Below, in pieces: positions 1 through 7,054 of a stretch of DNA of 64,000 bases; the first letter of the stretch is position 1; every line of letters begins with the position of its first letter. The translations under genes were made by a program, and so were the position numbers. The stretch lies in the NCBI RefSeq assembly GCF_017795885.1, contig NZ_CP059297.1, forward strand, positions 2,175,001 to 2,239,000, read 5' to 3'. The stretch comes from Brevundimonas sp. AJA228-03. Lineage in GTDB: Bacteria; Pseudomonadota; Alphaproteobacteria; Caulobacterales; Caulobacteraceae. The notes below the pieces were generated by a model. The model saw nothing but the letters and a program-made list of their open reading frames with translations. It searched no databases and was not told the DNA's origin.

Positions 1-575
1 AGCAGATAGACGAACCGGTAGGCCCCGAACTGTTCGACCGTGGCGTCCATGATCGTTGGCCGGGTCAGGCCATGAGGCTCGGTCAGTCGAACCGTCTGTC
101 CGACAAAACTCTGCCAGCCCAGATCCAGTGCCCGCGTCGGCTTCGGCCCGCGCGCGTCAATCACCCCGCCGGCGGTGAGCCGGCGCTGGTCGGCCAGGGT
201 GACCCCCTCGCGATCCACCACGACGGCCTCGCCGCGGATCAGCCGGTCACCCAGCAGGGGCGCGACTGTCGCGTGAAGCCGTTCGGAGGTCAGGCTGCTG
301 TAACCCGTCGTCACGATCCGGCTGCGACGGGGAAAATGGACCTCATAGCCCCGGGACCATCGATGCGCGATCGCCGGGGTCAGCCACTCCATATCGACGG
401 AGGCGACGTCGCTGTCGAAGATCGACCACGTGTGGTTTCCGCCAAGCGCGCCATCGCGCTCGATCACAGCCACCCGCAGATCAGGCCGATCGAGCGCCAG
501 CCGCCACGCGATCAGGCTGGACGCGAGCCCCCCGCCGACCAGAATCAGGTCGTAGTCCGGTGCCGCTGCGGTCAT
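1..575 (-). CDS. crtY: Lycopene beta-cyclase CrtY, C-terminus beyond window edge
   Basis: Cyclises psi end groups of lycopene-type carotenoids to beta rings, using an FAD-binding fold at the membrane. The N-terminal ~191 residues are visible. They begin MTAAAPDYDLILVGGGLASS (dinucleotide-binding glycine motif), followed by GGNHTWSIFD, GGVIDARGP, GWQSFVGQ and PTIMDATVEQ, a series characteristic of CrtY. The ATG at 573-575 overlaps the TGA of a short upstream reading frame (ATGA). It lies downstream of crtD on the same strand with a 271-bp gap. The rest of the gene, and probably crtI/crtB or other crt genes, would lie to the left. The family call is firm. Which substrate it uses beside CrtC and CrtD is inference: it could cyclise the end of lycopene that is not hydrated. 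Confidence 0.93.
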   Translation of the reverse strand, partial: MTAAAPDYDLILVGGGLASSLIAWRLALDRPDLRVAVIERDGALGGNHTWSIFDSDVASVDMEWLTPAIAHRWSRGYEVHFPRRSRIVTTGYSSLTSERLHATVAPLLGDRLIRGEAVVVDREGVTLADQRRLTAGGVIDARGPKPTRALDLGWQSFVGQTVRLTEPHGLTRPTIMDATVEQFGAYRFVYL

Positions 576-688
576 CCGATCAAAAGGCCCGATTGCGGCG
601 ATCCGGGGAGCCGCGCTTCAGGCCCGCTTTCCGCACATCCGCCCGTCCGGCCCCGAGGGCCTGAGCGCCGTTGCCCGTTGCTGATCAT
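572..688 (-). other. Possible 38-residue leader ORF before crtY
   Basis: In the 271-bp gap between crtD and crtY, an ATG at 686-688 follows a good GGAGG about 8 nt upstream. It opens a 38-codon frame (MISNGQRRSGPRG...) whose TGA overlaps the crtY ATG as ATGA. The product is Arg/Gly-rich and resembles no family I know. It could couple ribosomes into crtY or be chance in GC-rich DNA. Confidence 0.3.
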
Positions 689-846
689 GCCACCGCCTCC
701 GTCCCCTTCCTCGCCGGGAATCCATGCCCCGGACTTCGTCGAATTTCGAACCTGATCCCCATCCGTCGAAGGTTCTGTAAGGCCAGACCGACGAAAATGT
801 GAGCCGTTTTCACGGTCGATGACCATTCGGGATCGCTGTCCGGTTT

Positions 847-2376
847 CTAGAGAGCACTCTGTGGGAGCCGCCAGCCGGTGTGGACGCCTTGAGTCCTGGA
901 CAGAAGCCGCATGGCAGCCAGCCGCCCCGACAGGGTCGCCATCGGAATACCCGGGCCGGGGTGGACCCCGCCGCCGGCAAGATACAGCCCGTCCAGCCCG
1001 CTCTCCGGTCCGGGACGCTGGAAACTGCCCATCAGTCCGTGATTGGCCCGGCCATACAGTGCCCCGCCGCTGGCCGGGAACAGCCGCTCGAAATCGTCCG
1101 GCGTCGTCGCGACCATGGCCTCGTCCGCGGCCTCCACCGTGAGCCCGCAACGCTCCAGAACGGACCAGGCCCGACGGCGTACCTCTTCCAGACGGACGGG
1201 ATCGAATGACCCCCGATCTCCGACCGCAGGCGCATTGACCAGCAGCAAAAGCCGTTCCGTTTCCCCCGGCGGCTGTCGGTCATCATGGCGATCCTGGGCA
1301 CACACATAGACGGTGGGCTGTTCGCAGACGGACTGACGCCCAAACACCTGGCGGAACTCGTCTTCGTAGGTATCTGAAAAGAAGACTGAGTGGTGCGAAA
1401 GCGGAAAGCCGCGGGTTCGCCCGGTCACGCACCATGTCACAGCCGAGAGCGAGCGCCGGGCCAATGCCACAGGCTGCGGACCGACGGCTCGGGTGCCGCT
1501 GATCAAGCCGCCCCTCAAGGCCGAGATATCGCCGTTGAAGACGATGGAGTCGGCCGCGAGGCTCTCGCCCGAGGCCAGTTGAACACCCGATGCGCGCCCG
1601 CCCGCCTGCAGGATTGCCGTGACCCCTTCACCATATCGGAAAGTCACTCCCAGAGATCGGGCCAGGGCCTCCATTCCGAGCGCCACATTGATCATGCCGC
1701 CCTCGACAAACCAGACCCCATCCTTCTCGACATGGGCGATGAGCATCAGCGTCGCCGGAGCGGCAAAGGGCGACGACCCGGTATAGGTCGCGTATCGACC
1801 GAACAGCTGCCGCAGGCGCGGATCGGTGAAATAGCGGCCAAGCTCGGCCCAGAGTGTCCTGTGGGGGGCGGTGGCCAGCAGGGCGGGCAGCCCGGCCAGT
1901 CCCACGCGAGGGGCCATGTCGAACAAGCCCGGGCGCTGTGCGGAAATGAAGGAGTCACGCAGCACGGCGTACATGGCCTGGCTCCGCTCGCAGAACGCGC
2001 GATAGCCCTCGGCCTCCGCCTTTCCGGCGAAGTCGCCGATCGCCGCGATCGACTGATCCATCCGGGCGAACAGGTCGAGCCGCGAACCGTTGGTCCAGCC
2101 ATGCCGGGCGAGGACGCCGGCGGAGCCCAGGGTCACATAGTCCGAAAGATTGGCCCCGGCGTCGGCGAACAGGCTTTCAAACACCCAACGCATGGTGAAC
2201 ACCGTCGGGCCGGCGTCGATGCCGGCGCCTCCATCCGGATGCAGTTGACGCATCTTGCCGCCGGGAGTCGCGGCCTTGTCGACCACCGTGACCTGACAGC
2301 CGGCGCGCGCGAGATCGATGGCGGCGGCAAGACCTCCCATGCCCGCGCCAATGACCAGAACCGGATGGTCTTTCAT
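847..2376 (-). CDS. crtD: Hydroxycarotenoid 3,4-desaturase, CrtD type (phytoene-desaturase family)
   Basis: FAD-dependent carotenoid oxidoreductase that would introduce a C3,4 double bond next to a tertiary 1-hydroxyl made by CrtC. About 509 residues. The N-terminus VLVIGAGMGGLAAAIDLARA is the CrtI/CrtD dinucleotide-binding motif. It is followed by GGKMRQ, DAGPTVFTM and YATYTGSSPF, and the C-terminal LAGGGVHPGPGIPMATLSGR is the family's second FAD signature. The CrtD rather than CrtI call rests on this C-terminal form and on crtC nearby. I chose the ATG at 2376 because the reading frame continues further upstream without homology, and because it overlaps the stop of the DUF2306 gene (ATGA), which implies translational coupling. 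A CrtI-like phytoene desaturase is the alternative reading. Confidence 0.85.
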   Translation of the reverse strand: MKDHPVLVIGAGMGGLAAAIDLARAGCQVTVVDKAATPGGKMRQLHPDGGAGIDAGPTVFTMRWVFESLFADAGANLSDYVTLGSAGVLARHGWTNGSRLDLFARMDQSIAAIGDFAGKAEAEGYRAFCERSQAMYAVLRDSFISAQRPGLFDMAPRVGLAGLPALLATAPHRTLWAELGRYFTDPRLRQLFGRYATYTGSSPFAAPATLMLIAHVEKDGVWFVEGGMINVALGMEALARSLGVTFRYGEGVTAILQAGGRASGVQLASGESLAADSIVFNGDISALRGGLISGTRAVGPQPVALARRSLSAVTWCVTGRTRGFPLSHHSVFFSDTYEDEFRQVFGRQSVCEQPTVYVCAQDRHDDRQPPGETERLLLLVNAPAVGDRGSFDPVRLEEVRRRAWSVLERCGLTVEAADEAMVATTPDDFERLFPASGGALYGRANHGLMGSFQRPGPESGLDGLYLAGGGVHPGPGIPMATLSGRLAAMRLLSRTQGVHTGWRLPQSAL

Positions 2377-3101
2377 TCGCCGGCGGCCAGTTTCCCGAGT
2401 TGCGAGCCGGACTGACTGATCTTCCAGTAATGATAAAGGATCAGCCCCAATCCGACCGTCAGGGGGATGGCCCAAAGACCCGGATGCAACGCGATTTCAG
2501 GCATGATGCGAACGGCTCCGAAGGCGAAGAACGCCGTGTAGACTGAAATCCCCGCCCCCACGATGCCCTTGACATGCTCTCTCAGCCAGGCCTTCGGCGG
2601 GGGAGCCGGGTTGAGCATGTGCATCAGGTTTGTCGCCACGGTCGCGAAGCCGATCACCGAGGCCCCCACGATCAGGGGCTGACCGATCGCGAGTCCCTCG
2701 ATCACACAGCCGACCGAGGTCAGGCCCAGCAGGACCTGCAGATAGAGGGTCACCCCGCGCCGGTTTGCGGCCGGGTTCGCCTTGTTCTTCAAAACCTCTC
2801 GGCCGTACCAGGCCAGGTTCACCGTCAGCACTCCCAGATGAAACATGAGCACGCCGAAGATCCCGCGCACGAAGACCGGGTCCTCCAGGTGAGGATGGGT
2901 CTCCATAGGGGCGTAGAGTGTGCACAGGGACAGCAGGATGGCGATCCCGCCGGCGACCAGGATGCATCGCGCGAAGATGCGACCCCAAAGCCGATGCGCG
3001 GGCGACCCTTTCCGGCTGAAGACGGGAATCCAGAAGCTTATCAGGCCCACAGCACCGAAAAGGATATGGACCGCGATCAGACTCTTGAACAGAAGATACA
3101 T
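2373..3101 (-). CDS. DUF2306-like multi-pass membrane protein in the carotenoid locus
   Basis: A 242-residue hydrophobic protein with about seven predicted membrane segments. It opens with LFKSLIAVHILFGAVGLISF, followed by a PAHRLWGRIF loop, as in DUF2306 proteins. No enzymatic motif is visible. It is the first gene of the leftward unit, and its stop overlaps the crtD start. It faces the divergent P450 gene across 100 bp. Its position suggests a membrane scaffold or electron-transfer role for carotenoid tailoring, but function is not known from sequence. Confidence 0.75.
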   Translation of the reverse strand: MYLLFKSLIAVHILFGAVGLISFWIPVFSRKGSPAHRLWGRIFARCILVAGGIAILLSLCTLYAPMETHPHLEDPVFVRGIFGVLMFHLGVLTVNLAWYGREVLKNKANPAANRRGVTLYLQVLLGLTSVGCVIEGLAIGQPLIVGASVIGFATVATNLMHMLNPAPPPKAWLREHVKGIVGAGISVYTAFFAFGAVRIMPEIALHPGLWAIPLTVGLGLILYHYWKISQSGSQLGKLAAGE

Positions 3102-3201
3102 GGTCGAGCCTTGCGGACGGCGGCGTCTGGCGTTCTGTTCATCCTTCAGCGTAGTGGTCGAAGATTCAAGGGATCAGGATGGTTCGTAAGGAAAATCTGC
3201 G

Positions 3202-4605
3202 GTGAGGCCGACACGCGGATCCGACCTGCCTGACCTGTACCAACCGCCCGGGCCGGATCCTTTGCCGCCGCTCGCCGCCCTGGTGCGCACCGCCCTTCGC
3301 GGCGAGGGAAATCTGCTGAGCCTCTTGCCAGCCTCGGCCTATCAGGTCCCGTTCGGTCCGCTGGGTTACTCCCGCCGCTTCATCCTGATCGTCAATGACC
3401 CGGAGACCGTCCGGGCGATCCTGGCCGACCCGGACGATGTCTTTCCCAAGAGCGACCTGATGGTCGGGGCACTGGAGCCCCTGGTCGGTGACAGTATCTT
3501 TGTCTCGGCAGGGGATCGCTGGCGGGCCCAGCGGAGAATGATCGATCCATCCTTCTCCCACATGCGGTTGAGCCTGGCCTATCCGGCGATGTCAGCAGCC
3601 GTCGACGACATGGAGGCCCGTCTCGACGAGCGGTGTCGCACGGGCGAGATGTTCTCGCTCGACATGATGCTGGGTCAGCTGACGGCCGACATCATCTGTC
3701 GCACCGTGTTCTCCGCCTCGCTGGCCAATGACGCCGCGCGCGATGTGTTTGAGTCCTTCGCCGTCTTCGAACGCAGCGTGGCCCACGTCGAACTGCGCCG
3801 CCTGATCTTCGACAAGGCCTTTACCACCATCCCCCAAAGCCGTCCGGTGCTGGAGGCCTGCGCCCGCATCCGCCACCACATCGGCGCATTGCTGGACCGA
3901 CATCTCGCCGCCGGAGCCGCGTTCGACGACATCGCCGCCAGCGTCATCGGGGCCCGGGATCCGAAAGACCAAACGGTCTTTACGCGCGAGGAAGTGATCG
4001 ACCAGCTGGGCGTCTTCTTCCTCGCCGGCCACGAAACAACCGCCAGCGCCCTCACCTGGTCCTTCTTCATCACGGCGATGAGACCCGAGATCGCTGATCG
4101 CATAGAGGCCGAAGTGCGTGACCGGGCACCGGACGAGACCATCAGCTTCGAGCAGACCCGACATCTGACCTTTTCCCGCAACGTGTTTCGCGAGACCCTT
4201 CGCCTGTATCCCCCGATCACCTTCCTGCCCCGCGTCGCCCTGAAACCCGTCAGGTTCGGCCGCTACCAGCTTCGGCGCGGCTCGATGGTGATGATCGCGC
4301 CCTGGGTGCTGCACCGCCACAGCGCGCTCTGGAAGAACCCCCACGCCTTTGACCCGGACCGTTTCCTGCCCGAGCGCGAGCACGAGATGACGCCCGGGGC
4401 CTATATCCCTTTCGGGATCGGCCGCCGGGTCTGCGTCGGCGCGGCCTTCGCCACGACAGAGGCCACCCTGATCCTTGGCCGCCTCTTGCGCCGCTATCGC
4501 TTCAGCGTGGACCATCCCGAACGGGTCCGTCCGGTCGCCCGGCTGACGACGCGTCCGGCGGAGGAGGTCATGGTGCGCGTGCGCCGGACCAGCGAGGCGG
4601 CATGA
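3202..4605 (+). CDS. Cytochrome P450 of the carotenoid locus
   Basis: Heme-thiolate mono-oxygenase of 467 residues. The I-helix has AGHETTA (about residue 276), the K-helix has ETLRLYPP (about 330), and the heme loop FGIGRRVCVGAAFA places the cysteine ligand near residue 410. There is no signal peptide or N-terminal anchor, so it is a soluble bacterial P450. The start is GTG at 3202, preceded by AAGGAAAA. Its TGA overlaps the ATG of the ATP-grasp gene (ATGA), so the two are made together. Location between crtD and crtC makes a carotenoid the likely substrate, for example ring or chain hydroxylation or oxidation to an acid. No ferredoxin or reductase gene is adjacent, so redox partners must come from elsewhere. 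Confidence 0.9.
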   Translation: MRPTRGSDLPDLYQPPGPDPLPPLAALVRTALRGEGNLLSLLPASAYQVPFGPLGYSRRFILIVNDPETVRAILADPDDVFPKSDLMVGALEPLVGDSIFVSAGDRWRAQRRMIDPSFSHMRLSLAYPAMSAAVDDMEARLDERCRTGEMFSLDMMLGQLTADIICRTVFSASLANDAARDVFESFAVFERSVAHVELRRLIFDKAFTTIPQSRPVLEACARIRHHIGALLDRHLAAGAAFDDIAASVIGARDPKDQTVFTREEVIDQLGVFFLAGHETTASALTWSFFITAMRPEIADRIEAEVRDRAPDETISFEQTRHLTFSRNVFRETLRLYPPITFLPRVALKPVRFGRYQLRRGSMVMIAPWVLHRHSALWKNPHAFDPDRFLPEREHEMTPGAYIPFGIGRRVCVGAAFATTEATLILGRLLRRYRFSVDHPERVRPVARLTTRPAEEVMVRVRRTSEAA

Positions 4606-5741
4606 CCGCGGGAACCGTTCTGATCACCATCGGCCGGCTGCCGAAGGCGCTGGACTTCGCGCGCGCCTTCCACGCGCGGGGCTGGCGCGTGGTGGTCGCA
4701 GAACCGTTCCGCAGCCATCTGACGGGGGCGTCCAACACCGTGGCCAGGAGCCGGGTCACGCCCGCGCCGTCGGCGGGCAAGGCGGCCTATCTCGAAGCTC
4801 TGCTGGAGATCGTCACACGGGAAGGCGTCGACCTGGTCCTGCCCCTGTCCGAAGAGACGATGCATGTCGCCCATCTGCGCGACCGGCTTCCCGCCGGCGT
4901 GCACCTCTATGCGCCCCCGGTCGATCAGTTGCTTGCGCTTCACGACAAGGAAACCTTCGCCACCCTGGCCGCCGGTCGTGGCCTGACCGTGCCGCGCACG
5001 GCCGCGCTCGGCAGCGCGGCGGCCGAAGCCCTGGCCCTGTCCAATGACTATGTGGTCAAGCCGGCCCTGTCCTGTTCCGGTCGCGGGATCGCCTTCGGAG
5101 CGGCGGGCACCCCGCCCCGCCCCGCGAGCGCCGACGCCCGCCAGATCGTGCAACAGCGCATCAGGGGCCAGCATTTCAGCACCTTTTCGATCGCCCATGC
5201 GGGCCAGGTCGCGACGACCGTGGTCTATCGCGGCCTCGTCATGTCCGGCACCGTCGCCGTGGCCTTCGAACGCGTTGAGCATCCGGCGATCCAGGCCTGG
5301 GTCGAGGACTTCGTCGCAAAAACCCGCCACACAGGCTTCATTTCGTTCGATTTCATCGTCGACGAAGACGGCTGCCCTCAGGCTATCGAATGCAATCCCC
5401 GCGTCACCAGCGGGGTTCATTTTATCGAGACGCAGGATCTCGCCGCCGCCACCCTGGAGCCGACCGCCGCCCCGCCGCGACTGCGGGCCGCGCGCTGGAT
5501 GCAACAATTCTATCCGACCCTGACAGAAACCCAGAGCTCCGTGTTCGACCCCGTTCGCTTCGGCCCCAATCTCAAGGCCCTGACGAAAGCCAGGGACGTG
5601 ACCTGGGACGCCAGCGATCCCTGGCCCTTCATCTCCATGCCTGTGACAGCTTTTCAGATCATCGCCGCCTCGATCCGACAGGGCCGCTCGTTCGGCGAGG
5701 TGTCCACGGCGGACATCAGCTGGTTCGAGGGGGCGACCTGA
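4602..5741 (+). CDS. ATP-grasp ligase coupled to the carotenoid-locus P450
   Basis: A 379-residue enzyme with a pre-ATP-grasp domain (MTAGTVLITIGRLPKALDFA) and an ATP-grasp fold. VVKPALSCSGRG (about residue 150) is the nucleotide-lysine region, IVQQRIRGQHFS the hinge strand, and IECNPRVTSG (about residue 266) carries the metal-binding Glu and Asn. It resembles the CarB-like ligases that activate a carboxylate as acyl phosphate for attack by an amine or thiol. Start overlaps the P450 stop. The stop lies 10 bp from the convergent crtC stop. A carboxylate-amine ligation of an oxidised carotenoid or lipid is the simplest hypothesis, but the substrate cannot be read from the sequence. Confidence 0.82.
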   Translation: MTAGTVLITIGRLPKALDFARAFHARGWRVVVAEPFRSHLTGASNTVARSRVTPAPSAGKAAYLEALLEIVTREGVDLVLPLSEETMHVAHLRDRLPAGVHLYAPPVDQLLALHDKETFATLAAGRGLTVPRTAALGSAAAEALALSNDYVVKPALSCSGRGIAFGAAGTPPRPASADARQIVQQRIRGQHFSTFSIAHAGQVATTVVYRGLVMSGTVAVAFERVEHPAIQAWVEDFVAKTRHTGFISFDFIVDEDGCPQAIECNPRVTSGVHFIETQDLAAATLEPTAAPPRLRAARWMQQFYPTLTETQSSVFDPVRFGPNLKALTKARDVTWDASDPWPFISMPVTAFQIIAASIRQGRSFGEVSTADISWFEGAT

Positions 5742-5751
5742 GCCTGTCGAG

Positions 5752-6831
5752 CTACCAGGGCACGCGCGGCATCCGGAACGGCAGCAGGCATCGGACGGCT
5801 GGATTGCTGAACCGATCCAGCATCAGGCTCTCGTGCCAGATCGAAGCCGGACGCCCGAACACATCACCCGACAGGGCCGAGCGCGAATAGAAGGGGGTGT
5901 CCTCCAGCGTCCGGGTCACCTTCATCCGGCCTTCGGCATCCCCGCGCGCCTTGCGCCGGACTCCCCACAGGGTCCGTGGCAAGGCCCTGGCCGGCGGGGC
6001 CTCGACCCGCTCGATGTCACCGCTTCTGTTGACCCGCAAGGCCAGTTCGTGGCGGGCTCCATCGAGCCGGTCAACGTCGTAGAACAGCACGACATCATCC
6101 GGTGTATGGGCTCGTGACCAATCCCAGCGCCGGAACCGCGCCTCCAGAGGTTCACTGCCGTGATTGGTGTCGAAATAGCCGTCACCACTCCAGGAAAGAC
6201 CGGGCGTATCGAACGAGACATCGACCCGCGCCCGGGGGGCCAGCGGCTGCCAGACATGGTCCTGGGCGGCGTCCAGGGCAAAGGCGCGACCGGTCAGCGC
6301 CTCTGGCCGCAGACGGATCGTGCCGCGCAGCCGCTCCGGCCAGGGGCTGGCGATCTCATCGATCGTCGCCGTCAGCACGCCCCCCTCCCAGGACAGGCTG
6401 CTCGGGCCGATCGAGATATGGCTGGCATCACGCGTCAGCTTGCGCTCCGGCCGTTCGGTCATGGCCCAGCGCCCTGCCCCGCCGTCCAGCCGGTAGAGCG
6501 CCAGGTTGACGGCGCAATGGTTGAACGGGTCGGCCCAGCCTGACCAGGCGTAGTAGGGAGAAAAGACGCTGCCGATGAAGGTGATCAGCGTCAGACCATA
6601 AAGTCCATCGTCGCTCTGGGCATCGACATACCACCAGAGATATCCACCCGGGGGGACGTCGGCGTCGAACCGGGGTCCGCCGTCGGGCCCCGCTCCGCCA
6701 AAGGTCGGCAGAACCGCCGAACGCCTCGCGACCCTCGCGTGCCTTATCCACACAGGATCAAAGGCGGCATAGAAGCTGTGACTCCCACGCGCGGGCGCTG
6801 TTGCTTCCTGGTCGAGCCGGATCGCCGTCAT
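5752..6831 (-). CDS. crtC: Carotenoid 1,2-hydratase CrtC
   Basis: Adds water across the terminal 1,2 double bond of an acyclic psi end to make a tertiary 1-hydroxy carotenoid, the substrate class of CrtD. About 359 residues. The hallmark GGYLWWYVDAQSDDGLYGLT is followed by GSVFSPYYAWSGWADPFNHC, the MTERPERKLTRDASHI stretch, and the C-terminal DTPFYSRSALSG motif shared with purple-bacterial CrtC. The frame stays open upstream to 6894; I place the start at the ATG at 6831 (MTAIRLDQ), and an ATG at 6849 (MRRWTT) is the alternative. It converges on the ATP-grasp gene, and its upstream region holds an inverted repeat. Confidence 0.9.
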   Translation of the reverse strand: MTAIRLDQEATAPARGSHSFYAAFDPVWIRHARVARRSAVLPTFGGAGPDGGPRFDADVPPGGYLWWYVDAQSDDGLYGLTLITFIGSVFSPYYAWSGWADPFNHCAVNLALYRLDGGAGRWAMTERPERKLTRDASHISIGPSSLSWEGGVLTATIDEIASPWPERLRGTIRLRPEALTGRAFALDAAQDHVWQPLAPRARVDVSFDTPGLSWSGDGYFDTNHGSEPLEARFRRWDWSRAHTPDDVVLFYDVDRLDGARHELALRVNRSGDIERVEAPPARALPRTLWGVRRKARGDAEGRMKVTRTLEDTPFYSRSALSGDVFGRPASIWHESLMLDRFSNPAVRCLLPFRMPRVPW

Positions 6832-6922
6832 CGTTGTCCAACGCCTCATTGCCCGGGGGACGGGGTCCACACCTTCACATCGACCATGTCGCACCGTTTT
6901 TCACGGACTGACAAGCCGGGTT

Positions 6923-6936
6923 GACACATGAGTGTC
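6923..6936. promoter_or_regulatory. Inverted repeat upstream of crtC, possible operator
   Basis: GACAC-ATGA-GTGTC is a perfect 5-bp dyad about 90 bp upstream of the crtC start, in an A/T-richer patch that also holds TTGTCA and TTGATC boxes. It could be a repressor site or part of the crtC promoter. It does not match the TGT-N12-ACA site of PpsR/CrtJ regulators. Confidence 0.3.
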
Positions 6937-7006
6937 CATTTTGATTGTCACTTTTTGATCGATCTGGCCTCGGCCAGCCAGACGTCCGGGCGCTGAAACG
7001 AAAAGA

Positions 7007-7032
7007 GGCTCCGATGATTTCCCATCGGAGCC
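7007..7032 (-). terminator. Rho-independent terminator after the PPC-repeat gene
   Basis: GGCTCCGATG pairs perfectly with CATCGGAGCC around a 6-nt loop. Read on the minus strand the hairpin is followed by TCTTTTCGTTT, so it fits termination of the leftward gene that ends at 7055. Confidence 0.8.
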
Positions 7033-7054
7033 CCTGTCCTGGTCTGACGTCAGA

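Noticed and set aside
6895-7006. PpsR/CrtJ site (TGT-N12-ACA) upstream of crtC
   Set aside because: TGTCC-N10-TTGTCA-like text is present, but no exact TGT-N12-ACA pair is found, so photosynthesis-type control is not claimed.
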